64,000 nucleotides of DNA from NCBI GenBank assembly GCA_964574325.1, contig CAZNMY010000005.1, positions 50,312 to 114,311 on the forward strand, read 5' to 3'. The position numbers were made by a program, and so were the translations under genes. The notes beneath the pieces were generated by a model, which was given only the letters and a program-made list of their open reading frames with translations, had not been told where the DNA came from and did not search any database. The number at the start of each line of letters is the position of its first letter. The stretch's first letter is position 1. The stretch comes from CAMDPA01 sp964574325. Its GTDB lineage: Bacteria > Pseudomonadota > Alphaproteobacteria > Rhizobiales > Hyphomicrobiaceae. Shown here piece by piece: positions 33,847 through 42,852 of this stretch.

Positions 33847-35132
33847 GGGTAGCTCTCGTCAATCCGCGTTGGAGCTTCGAGGGCAGCATCTACTTCGGCT
33901 GTCGACGACCCCACCTCCCGTTGGAGCTGGCGTACGCCAAAGCACAGCTCGAAGCGTGCGGGCACGACGCGCTGCTGCTCGATGGGCACCTGCTCGACAT
34001 CGCGCATGATGTGCTGGCCGACACCATCGACGAATTCGGCGCCGACATGACGGTCGTCGCCACAGCGCCCTCGTATTTGTTCTGGCGCTGCGCACCGCCG
34101 GAGTTGCGCGTGCCGCGTCAATTTTTCGACGTGCTGGGTTGGCGCGGCGGCATGCGCGTTGCTGTCGGGCCGCACGGCTCATCGACCCCCGCCGCGGCGC
34201 TCAGGAAGCTGGAGGCCGACGTCGTGATCCGCGGCGAGTGCGAGGACACGATCGCCGAGTTGGCCGAGAAGGGCCTTTCCGCCGAAATCGATGGTATCGC
34301 CTACCGGAAAGAAGACGGCTCCTTCGTGCTTGGCTCGCCACGGGCGGCCGGTTTCATCGATGCTCCTGCATTGCGTTGGAATGCCGAGTGGATCGTAAGG
34401 CACGATCACCATCATCATCGCTTCGATCGCGCGCCAGACGGCGCCGGCGCCGAAGTAGAGGCTTCGCGTGGCTGCCCCTTCTCATGTACGTTCTGCGCGA
34501 AGATCGACTTCCGCGACCGCTATCGGCGCCGGAGGTTGGAGCCATTGATCGAGGAGATCGATGCCCTGATCGACCAAGGAGTGACCTATCTCTATTTCGT
34601 CGACGAGATCTTCCTGCCCAATCGCGCACTGCTGGCATTTCTGGCTCAGCGCCCGATACGGTTCGGTGTGCAAACGCGGATCGACTTGTGGTCGCCCGAG
34701 CTTCTGGACGAACTGGGCGACGCGGGCTGCGTATCGATCGAAGCGGGTGTGGAGAGCCTGTCGGGGCAGGGGCGCCATGCCTTGGAGAAGCGATGTCGAT
34801 TGGACACCGAGGCGTTGACTAAGCGCCTGATCCATGCGCGTCGATCGGTTCCCTTCGTACAGGCCAATCTCATCGGTACGGCTCATGATTCGCCGATCGA
34901 AGTCGCCCGTTGGCGTGAGCGGCTCGCTCGCCACGACGTCTGGGCAAACGATCCGGTCCCACTGTTCCCCTATCCCAGCTCGCCCGATTACCGACGGCTC
35001 TTCGGTGAACCCGACGACTTGGCTTGGGAGCGCGCACACACGCACTATCTCGACACATATTCCGCATTCAGCGACATCCAAGAGGCCCGTCCGCTGCCCC
35101 TGCCGGTGCTGGAGGCGTCATGTTGCACCTGA
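33843..35132 (+). CDS. B12-binding radical SAM protein, TIGR04295 type
   Basis: 429 residues. N-terminal cobalamin-binding-like Rossmann domain (~1-150; VALVNPRWSFEGSIYFGC, and VAVGPHGSSTPAAAL), then a radical SAM barrel with the 4Fe-4S motif at C211, C215 and C218 (SRGCPFSCTFC). The region after it has YLYFVDEIFLPN and CVSIEAGVESLS. This matches the Rta_06920-type family found only in oligosaccharide clusters with the TIGR04290 methyltransferase. Probable C-methylation or another radical modification of a sugar; not characterised to my knowledge. A His-rich stretch (RHDHHHHRFD, ~187-196) may bind metal. Confidence 0.88.
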   Translation: MRVALVNPRWSFEGSIYFGCRRPHLPLELAYAKAQLEACGHDALLLDGHLLDIAHDVLADTIDEFGADMTVVATAPSYLFWRCAPPELRVPRQFFDVLGWRGGMRVAVGPHGSSTPAAALRKLEADVVIRGECEDTIAELAEKGLSAEIDGIAYRKEDGSFVLGSPRAAGFIDAPALRWNAEWIVRHDHHHHRFDRAPDGAGAEVEASRGCPFSCTFCAKIDFRDRYRRRRLEPLIEEIDALIDQGVTYLYFVDEIFLPNRALLAFLAQRPIRFGVQTRIDLWSPELLDELGDAGCVSIEAGVESLSGQGRHALEKRCRLDTEALTKRLIHARRSVPFVQANLIGTAHDSPIEVARWRERLARHDVWANDPVPLFPYPSSPDYRRLFGEPDDLAWERAHTHYLDTYSAFSDIQEARPLPLPVLEASCCT

Positions 35133-36262
35133 GCGCGCGCTCGAATTTGCGCCGTGTGTTCATCACCACCGACGCGGTGGGTGGGGTGTGGACCCAGGCT
35201 CTCGATCTCGTGCGCGGACTCGGTGAAATCGGGATTGAAACCACGCTTGCTGTTCTTGGACCGCGCGCATCGGCCGGCCAACTACACGAAGCGCGGTCGA
35301 TCGCTTCCCTTAGCGTCGTCGAAACACCTCTACAGCTCGACTGGCTTGCCGTAAGCTCGAACGAGCTGAAGGCTACGACGCATGAGCTGCCGCGATTGGC
35401 GCTGGCTGCCGGCGCGGATCTCGCCCACCTTCATGCCCCAGCACTCGCGGCCTGTGAGCGCTGGCCGCTGCCGCTGGTGGTGACGGCACATTCCTGCGTC
35501 GGTACTTGGTGGCAGGCGGTTCGCGGAGGCCCTGTGCCGAGCGATCACGAATGGAAGGTGAGCGCGACAGGCGAGGGACTGCGCAGCGCGGACAGAGTGA
35601 TCGCACCCAGCCGAAGTTTTGCGGCAACCCTCCGAACTTATTACCGCTTCGCACGAATCGATCCCGTGCTGAACGGGCGCACTCCAATTTCAGACAACGG
35701 ACCGGCACAACGGTCCGGCGTCCTCGCTGCCGGTAGGCTTTGGGACCCCGGAAAGGATGTCGCGACGCTCGATGCGGCTGCTGCGATCTCGCGCGCGAGA
35801 ATTGCCGCCGCAGGTCCGCTCTCCGGCCCGAACGGCCAAACTCAGAAGCTCACATGCGTCGCGCATCTCGGCGCGCTCGATCCGACGGCGCTCGCTCGTC
35901 GCATGCGATCAGCCGCAGCATTCGTGAGCACGTCGGTCTACGAGCCGTTCGGGCTGGCCGTACTGGAAGCAGCGCAGGCCGGCGCTCCGCTCGTGCTCAC
36001 AGACATTGCAGCGCACCGGGAGCTGTGGGAGGGCGCAGCACTGTTCTTTCCGCCGCGCCGCCCAGATCTATTGGCGGCGGTACTCGACCGGCTCGTCGCT
36101 GACGAGACGCTGCAAGTGCAGCTCGGCGCCGCAAGCCGGCAGATGGCACGCCGCTACTCGGCAGAACGCATGACCCGCTCGACGCTGATCGCCTATGCGC
36201 GGGCAGTCGCCGATCGCGAGCAGTTCCGAGCGCGCGAAGTGCGGGGAGTCGGCGCACGATGA
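35120..36262 (+). CDS. Glycosyltransferase family 4 protein
   Basis: 380 residues from ATG 35120, with GGAGG just upstream; overlaps the radical SAM stop by 13 nt. GT-B fold: N-terminal VFITTDAVGGVWTQALDLVRGL, C-terminal LAAGRLWDPGKDVATLDAAA, VSTSVYEPFGLAVLEAAQAG and PLVLTDIAAHRELWEGAA, which contains the E-x7-E donor motif of GT4 enzymes. Retaining transferase for an unknown nucleotide sugar. Soluble, cytoplasmic. Confidence 0.9.
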   Translation: MLHLSARSNLRRVFITTDAVGGVWTQALDLVRGLGEIGIETTLAVLGPRASAGQLHEARSIASLSVVETPLQLDWLAVSSNELKATTHELPRLALAAGADLAHLHAPALAACERWPLPLVVTAHSCVGTWWQAVRGGPVPSDHEWKVSATGEGLRSADRVIAPSRSFAATLRTYYRFARIDPVLNGRTPISDNGPAQRSGVLAAGRLWDPGKDVATLDAAAAISRARIAAAGPLSGPNGQTQKLTCVAHLGALDPTALARRMRSAAAFVSTSVYEPFGLAVLEAAQAGAPLVLTDIAAHRELWEGAALFFPPRRPDLLAAVLDRLVADETLQVQLGAASRQMARRYSAERMTRSTLIAYARAVADREQFRAREVRGVGAR

Positions 36263-37359
36263 AGATTGTGTATTTCACCCATTCTCTGGTGTCGTGCTGG
36301 AACCACGGCAATGCGCACTTCCAGCGGGGACTGCTGCGCGAGCTCCAGCACATGGGACACGCCGTGATCGCCGCGGAACCGGCCGACAGTTGGAGCCGAC
36401 GCAATCTCGTTGCTGATCATGGCGAGGAACCGATAGAGCAGTTCTCTCGCGCTTTCCCGTATCTGCAATCCCGGCACTATCGGGAGGGTCCTGACATTGT
36501 GCGGCTGTTGGACGGGGCCGATCTTGTCATCGTGCACGAATGGACCGAGCCATGTGTCGTGTCGGCGATTGGAAGGCTGCGCCAGCGCTCTCGAGGCTTC
36601 CTGCTCCTGTTCCACGACACGCATCACCGAGCAGTCAGCGCGCCTGACGAGATCGCCCGCTTCGATCTTGCGCGCTACGATGGCGTGCTTGCATTTGGCG
36701 CGTCGCTTGCGGAGGTCTACCGCAAACAAGGCTGGGGAAAGCGTGTGTTCGTGCTGCACGAGGCAGCCGACACCGCACTATTCAAGCCGACACAAGAGGA
36801 TGAACTAGGCCGGCAAGGCATCGTCTGGATCGGCAATTGGGGCGATGAGGAGCGCACCGAGGAACTCGACACGTTTCTGCTACGGCCGACTCGCGACCTC
36901 GGCCTGCAGCTCGACGTTTTCGGCGTTCGCTACCCGGCTGCTGCACTCGATCGGCTCGCGGCTGCCGGCATCCGATATCGAGGTTGGATGGCGAATATCG
37001 ACGTGCCCCGGGAATATGCACGGGCGTTTGCGACCGTGCACGTGCCGCGCCGGCCATATCTCGAGTACCTACCCGGCATACCGACGATTCGCGTGTTCGA
37101 AGCACTGGCGTGCGGCATTCCGCTGGTCAGCGCGCCTTGGGACGACATGGAGCACCTGTTCGTGCCGGGCGAGGATTTCCTGCTCGCTGCCGATGAGCGC
37201 TCCATGCGCGAGGCACTGCGCTCGGTCGCCTGCGATGCCGAAGTAAGGCGTCGTCTGGCAGTGAGTGGCTTGGCACGCATTCGTGCGCATCACACCTGCC
37301 GGCACCGTGCCACGGAGTTGCTCGTTATTGCTCAGTCACTTCGCGCCGAACACCAATGA
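36259..37359 (+). CDS. CgeB-like glycosyltransferase
   Basis: 366 residues, GT-B like. N-terminal IVYFTHSLVSCWNHGNAHF; middle LLLFHDTHHRAVSAPDEIAR and DGVLAFGASLAEVYRKQGWG; C-terminal GIVWIGNWGDEERTEEL, HVPRRPYLEYLPGIPTIR and VFEALACGIPLVSAPWDD. The DxH-H and FEALACG patterns are typical of CgeB/DUF3880-associated transferases. ATGA overlaps at both ends. First of three related genes in a row. Confidence 0.87.
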   Translation: MKIVYFTHSLVSCWNHGNAHFQRGLLRELQHMGHAVIAAEPADSWSRRNLVADHGEEPIEQFSRAFPYLQSRHYREGPDIVRLLDGADLVIVHEWTEPCVVSAIGRLRQRSRGFLLLFHDTHHRAVSAPDEIARFDLARYDGVLAFGASLAEVYRKQGWGKRVFVLHEAADTALFKPTQEDELGRQGIVWIGNWGDEERTEELDTFLLRPTRDLGLQLDVFGVRYPAAALDRLAAAGIRYRGWMANIDVPREYARAFATVHVPRRPYLEYLPGIPTIRVFEALACGIPLVSAPWDDMEHLFVPGEDFLLAADERSMREALRSVACDAEVRRRLAVSGLARIRAHHTCRHRATELLVIAQSLRAEHQ

Positions 37360-38459
37360 GGTCGCCACAGATGCGTATTGCGTTCATCGGATCAAGTCTG
37401 CTGTCCAGCTACTGGAACGGCGCGGCGACCTACTATCGAGGAATCATTGCGGCTCTGGCCCGTCGCGGCTTCCGCACCACGTTCTACGAGCCGGATGCCT
37501 TTGGCCGACAACAGCGGCGTGACATTGATCCACCGGATTGGGCTGACGTGGTGGTGTTCGAGCCGACGCTGGCGGGTGTTGAAGACGTCTCTCGCGCGGC
37601 GCTGACGGCCAACATCGTGGTGAAGGCGAGCGGCATCGGTGTGCTCGACGACGAGATCATGGTGGCGATCGCCGACGCGCCGCCGAGCGCATCGTTGCGA
37701 ATATTCTGGGACGTCGACGCTCCCGCGACGCTCGCCGCGATCGGAGCAGAGCCGACGCACGTGCTGCGGAGCTGCATCCCGCGTCTCGATGCAGTACTCA
37801 CGTATGGTGGGGGAGTACCGGTTGTGGATGGCTATCTGAAGCTCGGTGCCCGCCGCTGTGTTCCGGTTTACAACGCACTCGATCCGATGACGCATTTTCC
37901 CGTACCGCCGGATGCCCGTTTTGCTTGCGACCTCGCCTTTCTGGGCAATCGCTTGCCCGATCGCGAGGCGCGCGTGGAGCGCTTTTTTCTCGACGCGGCG
38001 CGCGCGCTGCCCGACAGATCGTTTCTGCTCGCGGGCGCCGGCTGGGAAGACCGGGAAATGCCGCCGAACGTCCGCGCAATTGGGCATCTGCCGACATCCG
38101 ACCACAACGCGTTCAACTGTTCCCCGCTTGCCGTCGTCAACATCGCTCGTGACAGCATGGCCGCAACCGGACATTCACCGGCCACGCGCGTATTCGAGGC
38201 AGCGGGCGCAGGCGCATGCATCATTACCGATGCTTGGGTGGGTCTCGAGGCTTTCCTCATGCAAGGCGAAGAGGTTCTAGTCGCCCGGGACGGCTGCGAC
38301 GTGGCTCGACATTTGACGACGCTGACGCGGACACGCGCAAGGGCCATCGGAGCGCGGGCGCGCGAACGCGTCCTGCGCGAGCACACCTACGAATTGAGGG
38401 CGCAGCAAGTAGAGCGGCTGATCACCGCCTGGCGCACTGATTCGGGGATGGCAGCATGA
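37356..38459 (+). CDS. CgeB-like glycosyltransferase
   Basis: 367 residues (or 362 from ATG 37371). IAFIGSSLLSSYWNGAATYY at the N-terminus, IFWDVDAPATLAAIGAEPTH, DAVLTYGGGVPVVDGYLKLG, CDLAFLGNRLPDREARVERF, and the C-terminal ATRVFEAAGAGACIITDAWV donor region. Same architecture as its two neighbours but only moderately similar to them, so an old duplication. Acceptor unknown. Confidence 0.87.
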   Translation: MRSPQMRIAFIGSSLLSSYWNGAATYYRGIIAALARRGFRTTFYEPDAFGRQQRRDIDPPDWADVVVFEPTLAGVEDVSRAALTANIVVKASGIGVLDDEIMVAIADAPPSASLRIFWDVDAPATLAAIGAEPTHVLRSCIPRLDAVLTYGGGVPVVDGYLKLGARRCVPVYNALDPMTHFPVPPDARFACDLAFLGNRLPDREARVERFFLDAARALPDRSFLLAGAGWEDREMPPNVRAIGHLPTSDHNAFNCSPLAVVNIARDSMAATGHSPATRVFEAAGAGACIITDAWVGLEAFLMQGEEVLVARDGCDVARHLTTLTRTRARAIGARARERVLREHTYELRAQQVERLITAWRTDSGMAA

Positions 38460-39661
38460 GAAAACTCGTCGTACTCGGGCTCAGCCTGTCGTCGTCCTGG
38501 GGCAACGGCCATGCCACGACCTACAGGGCGTTGTTGCGTGCCGCCGCTGCATTGGGACACGACATCGTATTTTTCGAGCGCGATGTCGCGTGGTATGCGG
38601 CCAACCGGGATCTCTTCGATCCGCCTTACTGCCGACACGTCCTGTACGACAGCCTCGCCTCGCTCGAACGCCATGCAGCCGAGATCGCAAACGCCGACGC
38701 CGTTATTGTCGGTTCGTACGTTCCCGACGGAATTGCCGTCGGCGACTTTGTCCTCGACGTCGCGAGCGGCGCGCGTCTGTTCTACGATATCGACACGCCG
38801 GTCACACTCGCCGCGCTTTCCAACGAAACATGCACCTACCTTTCGCGCAGGCAGATCGGCCGTTACGATACCTATCTCTCCTTCACCGGTGGTCCAGCCC
38901 TGCACCGACTCGAGGCCGACTACGGCGCTGCGCGAGCACGTGCGCTCTATTGCTCCGTCGACCCTGACGCGTATCGACCGCTCGACGTTCCGCACCGCTG
39001 GGATCTCGGATTTCTCGGAACCTACAGTCCAGATCGACGGCCCGCGCTCGAGGAACTTCTGGTCGAACCCGCGCGCCGCGCGCCGGCCGCGCGCTTCGTC
39101 GTGGTAGGTGCCCAGTACCCCGACGATATCGACTGGCCCGCCAATGTCGAGCGCGTCGAGCACCTACCGCCAGGCCGCCATGCGTGGCTCTATTCGTCCT
39201 GCAGGTGGACGCTGAATCTGACGCGTGCGGCCATGGTCGAGACGGGATTCAGCCCGAGCGTGCGTCTGTTCGAGGCGGGAGCTTGCGCCGCACCGATCAT
39301 CTCGGACTTGTGGCCTGGGCTCGACTCGGTGCTCTTGCCTGGAGTTGAAATCGTCACCGCGGTAGATGCGCAAGAGGTCCTGGCTGCAGTGTCGATGGCA
39401 GATGGCGAGCGCGCCCGGATCGCTGCCGCTGCGCGCCACCGCGTGCTTCGCGAGCATTCCGCCGCGCGTCGTGCGCGCCAGCTGTCGGCTTTCGTCGAGG
39501 AGGCGATCGCCGGCGCAGGCGGGAGGAACGCCCCTCCATCCGGCGCCGAATTTTCGGGACCTAGCCGCAAGGAACTTACCTGCCACGAGCAGAGTTGGAA
39601 GTTCCAATCGATCGACGGTCCGTCCAGCAGGATCGATCGTAGTTCATCTGGAGACCGATGA
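38456..39661 (+). CDS. CgeB-like glycosyltransferase
   Basis: 401 residues. GLSLSSSWGNGHATTYRALL, FYDIDTPVTLAAL, YLSFTGGPALHRLEADYG, LGFLGTYSPDRRPALEELL and SVRLFEAGACAAPIISDLWP parallel the preceding gene step by step. The last ~45 residues are Ser/Gly/Arg-rich and unlike the family, probably a read-through extension up to the overlap with the next gene (ATGA at 39658). Third in the tandem set. Confidence 0.86.
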   Translation: MRKLVVLGLSLSSSWGNGHATTYRALLRAAAALGHDIVFFERDVAWYAANRDLFDPPYCRHVLYDSLASLERHAAEIANADAVIVGSYVPDGIAVGDFVLDVASGARLFYDIDTPVTLAALSNETCTYLSRRQIGRYDTYLSFTGGPALHRLEADYGAARARALYCSVDPDAYRPLDVPHRWDLGFLGTYSPDRRPALEELLVEPARRAPAARFVVVGAQYPDDIDWPANVERVEHLPPGRHAWLYSSCRWTLNLTRAAMVETGFSPSVRLFEAGACAAPIISDLWPGLDSVLLPGVEIVTAVDAQEVLAAVSMADGERARIAAAARHRVLREHSAARRARQLSAFVEEAIAGAGGRNAPPSGAEFSGPSRKELTCHEQSWKFQSIDGPSSRIDRSSSGDR

Positions 39662-40683
39662 TGTCCGCCAAGGATTGCTCAGGCATTCGAATGCTCGTTG
39701 CAGGTGGAGCAGGTTTCATCGGCTCACATCTCATCGACCGCCTGCTTGTACACGGTGCCAGCGTCGTATGCCTTGACAGCTTCGTTACCGGTACGATCGA
39801 CAATGTGGCGCGCTGGGAACGCGAGCCGCGCCTGACCGTCATCAAGAGCGACGTCATCGATCCATTGCCGGTGTCGTTGCGGCCCGACGTCGTATTCAAT
39901 CTTGCGTGTGCTGCCTCGCCGCCGCACTATCAGGCCGATCCGGTCCACACGATGCTGACCAGCGTACTCGGCACCCGCAACTTGCTTGCCTTGGCTGCCG
40001 AGACCCATGCTCGCTTCGTGCTCGCCTCGACCAGTGAGGTCTACGGCAATCCGCTGGAGCATCCTCAGAGCGAGTCGTATTGGGGCCACGTGAATCCCAT
40101 TGGTCCGCGCGCCTGCTATGATGAGGGCAAGCGCGCCGCCGAGGCTCTCACATTTGACTTCGCGCGCACTTCGCACGCAGACGTGCGGGTGGCGCGGATC
40201 TTCAACACGTATGGTCCGCGGATGCGCGCGGATGACGGTCGCGTCGTCTCCAATGTCGTGACGCAGGCACTCGCTGGAGCCGACATTACACTCTACGGTG
40301 ACGGCTCGCAGACGCGGTCGTTCTGCTACGTCGACGATCTGATCGAGGCGTTGATGCGGCTGGCGAGCCTCGAAAGTCCGCCTGCGGGGCCGATCAATAT
40401 CGGCAATCCATCGGAGATCACAGTGCGGGAGCTGGCAAGCCGCGTGGTCGATATGTCGGGCTCGCGCTCGCGGATCGTGCATCGCCCATTGCCGGTCGAC
40501 GATCCGCAGCGGCGCCGACCCGATATCTCCACCGCGATCGATGTGCTCGGTTGGAAACCGATGGTGGATCTCGACACGGGGCTCGCGCGCACCATCGAGT
40601 GGTTCCGCGGCGGCCAATTGGGCAAGCGCGCTGTGAACGGCGCACGCGCGCATTCCGTCGAATCCGATCTCGCGGCAGTGTGA
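39658..40683 (+). CDS. UDP-glucuronate decarboxylase-like epimerase (UXS type)
   Basis: 341-residue SDR. MLVAGGAGFIGSHLIDRLL, CLDSFVTGTIDNVARW, NLACAASPPHYQADPVHT and STSEVYGNPLEHPQSESYWG, then the CYDEGKRAAE catalytic Tyr-Lys, ARIFNTYGPRMRADDGRVVSN. This pattern, especially AASPPHYQ and CYDEGKR, is that of UDP-xylose synthase. It would supply UDP-xylose to the cluster's transferases, which agrees with the xylosidase-like glycosidase on the other arm. Last gene of the operon. Confidence 0.9.
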   Translation: MMSAKDCSGIRMLVAGGAGFIGSHLIDRLLVHGASVVCLDSFVTGTIDNVARWEREPRLTVIKSDVIDPLPVSLRPDVVFNLACAASPPHYQADPVHTMLTSVLGTRNLLALAAETHARFVLASTSEVYGNPLEHPQSESYWGHVNPIGPRACYDEGKRAAEALTFDFARTSHADVRVARIFNTYGPRMRADDGRVVSNVVTQALAGADITLYGDGSQTRSFCYVDDLIEALMRLASLESPPAGPINIGNPSEITVRELASRVVDMSGSRSRIVHRPLPVDDPQRRRPDISTAIDVLGWKPMVDLDTGLARTIEWFRGGQLGKRAVNGARAHSVESDLAAV

Positions 40684-40737
40684 GCGAGCCAACTGCTCTT
40701 GTCGGCATCAGCGGTTTCACCCGAAGAAGTCCGCGGC

Positions 40738-41379
40738 CTACATGAAACGGATGCCCGCTCTGCGACCCGCTTCCTCATCGATCTGCAGGTCGCCGACGTA
40801 CAGCGCCTCATGCGGCGCGACGTCGTAGGCTTGCAGCAGTCTGAGCAACAGCCCTGGTGCCGGCGTGCGGCAAAGGCACTGTTCGTCCTCGTCGCACGTG
40901 CACAGCGCGATCCGCGTTGAGACAGGCAACTCGCCGAGCGCAGCACGCAACGCGTCGTGAATGAGATGGTGCGCCATGGCCTCTTCGAGCAGTCCCTCAG
41001 CAATGCCGTTCTGATTGGAGGCGATGGCCAGCGATGTACCCATACTGCGAAGGCCGACGCCCAAGAAGTCTTCTGACTGCGGACATTGACCGGATTGATG
41101 AGTTACCCAAAGGTGCGCCGTGTCAGCGTAGGACTCGGGGTAAAGCGCGTACCAGGCGTATCCTTCGGGAACCCGGACGGCCACGTCGCCTGCACCGAGA
41201 TATGCTGCGGCATGCCTGAATTGCCTGGCGAGCGAACACCGCGTTTCCTCCGCCCGGGCATGCGAAGCGTGGAGCACATGCGAGAACAACATTGCAGCCA
41301 TTCTGGTCGCAGCTGTTGCCAGCGGCGCGGCCTCGTCGCCCGCGTCCAGAACAGCCTGCTCCAGCTGACCGGTCAACAC
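40738..41379 (-). CDS. HAD (GmhB-like) C-terminal domain joined to an unknown N-terminal part
   Basis: 213 residues. Residues ~105-213 match heptose-bisphosphatase-type HAD enzymes: SLAIASNQNGIAEGLLEE, then cysteines in LCTCDEDEQCLCRTPAPGLL and ALYVGDLQIDEEAGRRAGI. The N-terminal block with the nucleophilic DxDGT is absent; instead there is an unrecognised ~100-residue segment (VRVPEGYAWYALYPESY). The C-terminus also stops early, right after the acidic motif. It may be a rearranged, catalytically dead gene or a distinct family that acts with another protein. Convergent with the oligosaccharide operon. Confidence 0.6.
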   Translation of the reverse strand: MLTGQLEQAVLDAGDEAAPLATAATRMAAMLFSHVLHASHARAEETRCSLARQFRHAAAYLGAGDVAVRVPEGYAWYALYPESYADTAHLWVTHQSGQCPQSEDFLGVGLRSMGTSLAIASNQNGIAEGLLEEAMAHHLIHDALRAALGELPVSTRIALCTCDEDEQCLCRTPAPGLLLRLLQAYDVAPHEALYVGDLQIDEEAGRRAGIRFM

Positions 41380-41502
41380 TGAGAATCCGACGCGCGTGGC
41401 TCGATGCTGACCGGCTTCAGCGTGCCGGCCGCTGCGGAGAGGTCAGTCGCGAAGCGATGGGCTGAGATGTGAATGGAGTGGGTGGCAAAATGCATGATGA
41501 CT

Positions 41503-42567
41503 TCACCCACCTCGCCGCTCGAGGCGACGATCGAGGTGCTCCAGTACTTTCGTCTCGAGCAGTGGAGGAAGCGGGCTAGCGCCGTTCGAGGTGCAAGTCG
41601 GAGCGATCGCCTCCAACGACGGCAAGTCTTGCTCGAGATAACTGGCAATGATGTCGGGATGGATGTAGCACTTCCGGCAGACGGTCACCGTGTTGCCAAG
41701 TCGCTGGGAGACACGTTCGACGGCAAAGCGAACTTTGGATCTGGCCTCTTTTTCGCTCGAGAACGGGCCGGAACGCGCCAGTTCCCACGCTGCCTGCACA
41801 GTTCCCGCCCACGTTCTGAAATCCTTGCTCGACACGTCCTCGCCGGCGATCTCGCGTAGGTAAGCGTTCACGTCGGCAGATTCGATCGCACTGATTTTGC
41901 CATCCATGCCGACGTACTGGAACAAGGTCTGGCCCGGAAGATCCTGGATCTTGCGGACAAGTCCGGCGATGCGACGGTCGCGCAGGTTCAGCTGCCATCT
42001 CTTGCCGCTCTTGCCCTTGAACGCGAAACGCAGCTCCGTGCCGACCACGTCGAGATGACCGTCCTTCAGGGTGGTCAACCCGTAGCTTTCGTTCGAGCGA
42101 GCGTATTCGGCATTGCCGACCCGAATTAGCGTGCGATCGAGCAAGCTGACGACGGTGGCTAGTACCTTTCTTTGGCTGAGGTCACGCGCCTGTAAATCGT
42201 CATCGAGCTGTCGCCTGATGCCAGGCAGACGGCGCGCAAAGTCGAGCATGCGGTCGAACTTGTCGACGTCTCGGATTGTGCGCCAATCGGGATGGTAGCG
42301 ATACTGCTTGCGACCCCGCTCGTCTCGCCCTGTCGCCTGGATATGGCCATGCGTATGCGGACAGATCCAAACGCTCGAATAGGCGGGTGGCACGGCCAAC
42401 GATCGAATGCGCGCGAGCTCTGCTCTGTCCCTTATCGTCCGGCCTGCCGGATCGTAGTAGCTGAAGCCGCGGCCCGATCGCCTGCGCCTGATGCCCGGCA
42501 TGTCATCGCTGACGTAGACCAATCCAGCCAGCCGAGCATGGACCACATTGGGAGGATCGTTCGACAC
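41503..42567 (-). CDS. DNA topoisomerase IB (eukaryotic-type)
   Basis: 354 residues from the GTG at 42567. A longer frame exists to 42648, but an exact EcfG promoter at 42601-42625 lies inside it, which fixes the start downstream. N-terminal LVYVSDDMPGIRRRRSGRGF, then IRSLAVPPAYSSVWICPHTHGHIQA, YRYHPDWR, the catalytic Arg/Lys region GLTTLKDGHLDVVG and KGKSGKRWQL, and DFRTWAGT. The nucleophilic Tyr is in CRKCYIHPDIIASY. These poxvirus-like enzymes relax supercoils through a 3'-phosphotyrosine and are common in soil Proteobacteria, often near Ku/LigD genes. Confidence 0.95.
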   Translation of the reverse strand: MSNDPPNVVHARLAGLVYVSDDMPGIRRRRSGRGFSYYDPAGRTIRDRAELARIRSLAVPPAYSSVWICPHTHGHIQATGRDERGRKQYRYHPDWRTIRDVDKFDRMLDFARRLPGIRRQLDDDLQARDLSQRKVLATVVSLLDRTLIRVGNAEYARSNESYGLTTLKDGHLDVVGTELRFAFKGKSGKRWQLNLRDRRIAGLVRKIQDLPGQTLFQYVGMDGKISAIESADVNAYLREIAGEDVSSKDFRTWAGTVQAAWELARSGPFSSEKEARSKVRFAVERVSQRLGNTVTVCRKCYIHPDIIASYLEQDLPSLEAIAPTCTSNGASPLPPLLETKVLEHLDRRLERRGG

Positions 42568-42600
42568 GGAAAGGCTCTCATCGCCAGTGAGCGTTGAGCG

Positions 42601-42625
42601 AACGTGTGCACGGCCGCCGGGTTCC
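42601..42625 (-). promoter_or_regulatory. EcfG-type promoter of topoisomerase IB
   Basis: Minus strand: GGAAC (42625-42621), 16-nt spacer, CGTT (42604-42601), 34 nt before the GTG at 42567. Confidence 0.8.
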
Positions 42626-42658
42626 ACGCTCGTTCCGACGCGAAGCAAGCCGTTTTCT

Positions 42659-42683
42659 GGAACGCGAAGATAAAACGGACGTT
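42659..42683 (+). promoter_or_regulatory. EcfG-type promoter facing the NepR-like gene
   Basis: GGAAC at 42659-42663, 16-nt spacer, CGTT at 42680-42683. The next gene on this strand starts at 42853, leaving a long ~165-nt leader. It is back-to-back with the topoisomerase promoter. Confidence 0.7.
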
Positions 42684-42852
42684 CTCCCGCATGTCGTCAT
42701 CTCATCAACGCAGGTTGGCAGCGATGTTCTTTCGCAGTCGATTTTGACGAGACGATTGCGAGCGGAGGCACCGTTGGATCCAGTCGATCTCGAGGTTTCT
42801 GGGTGCTGGCTCGACATGAAACGTGCAAGCGCAAAGAGGAGTGGCCTGACGC

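Noticed and set aside
42568..42648. 27-codon N-terminal extension of topoisomerase IB
   Set aside because: An exact EcfG promoter lies inside it, and the family starts near the GTG at 42567.
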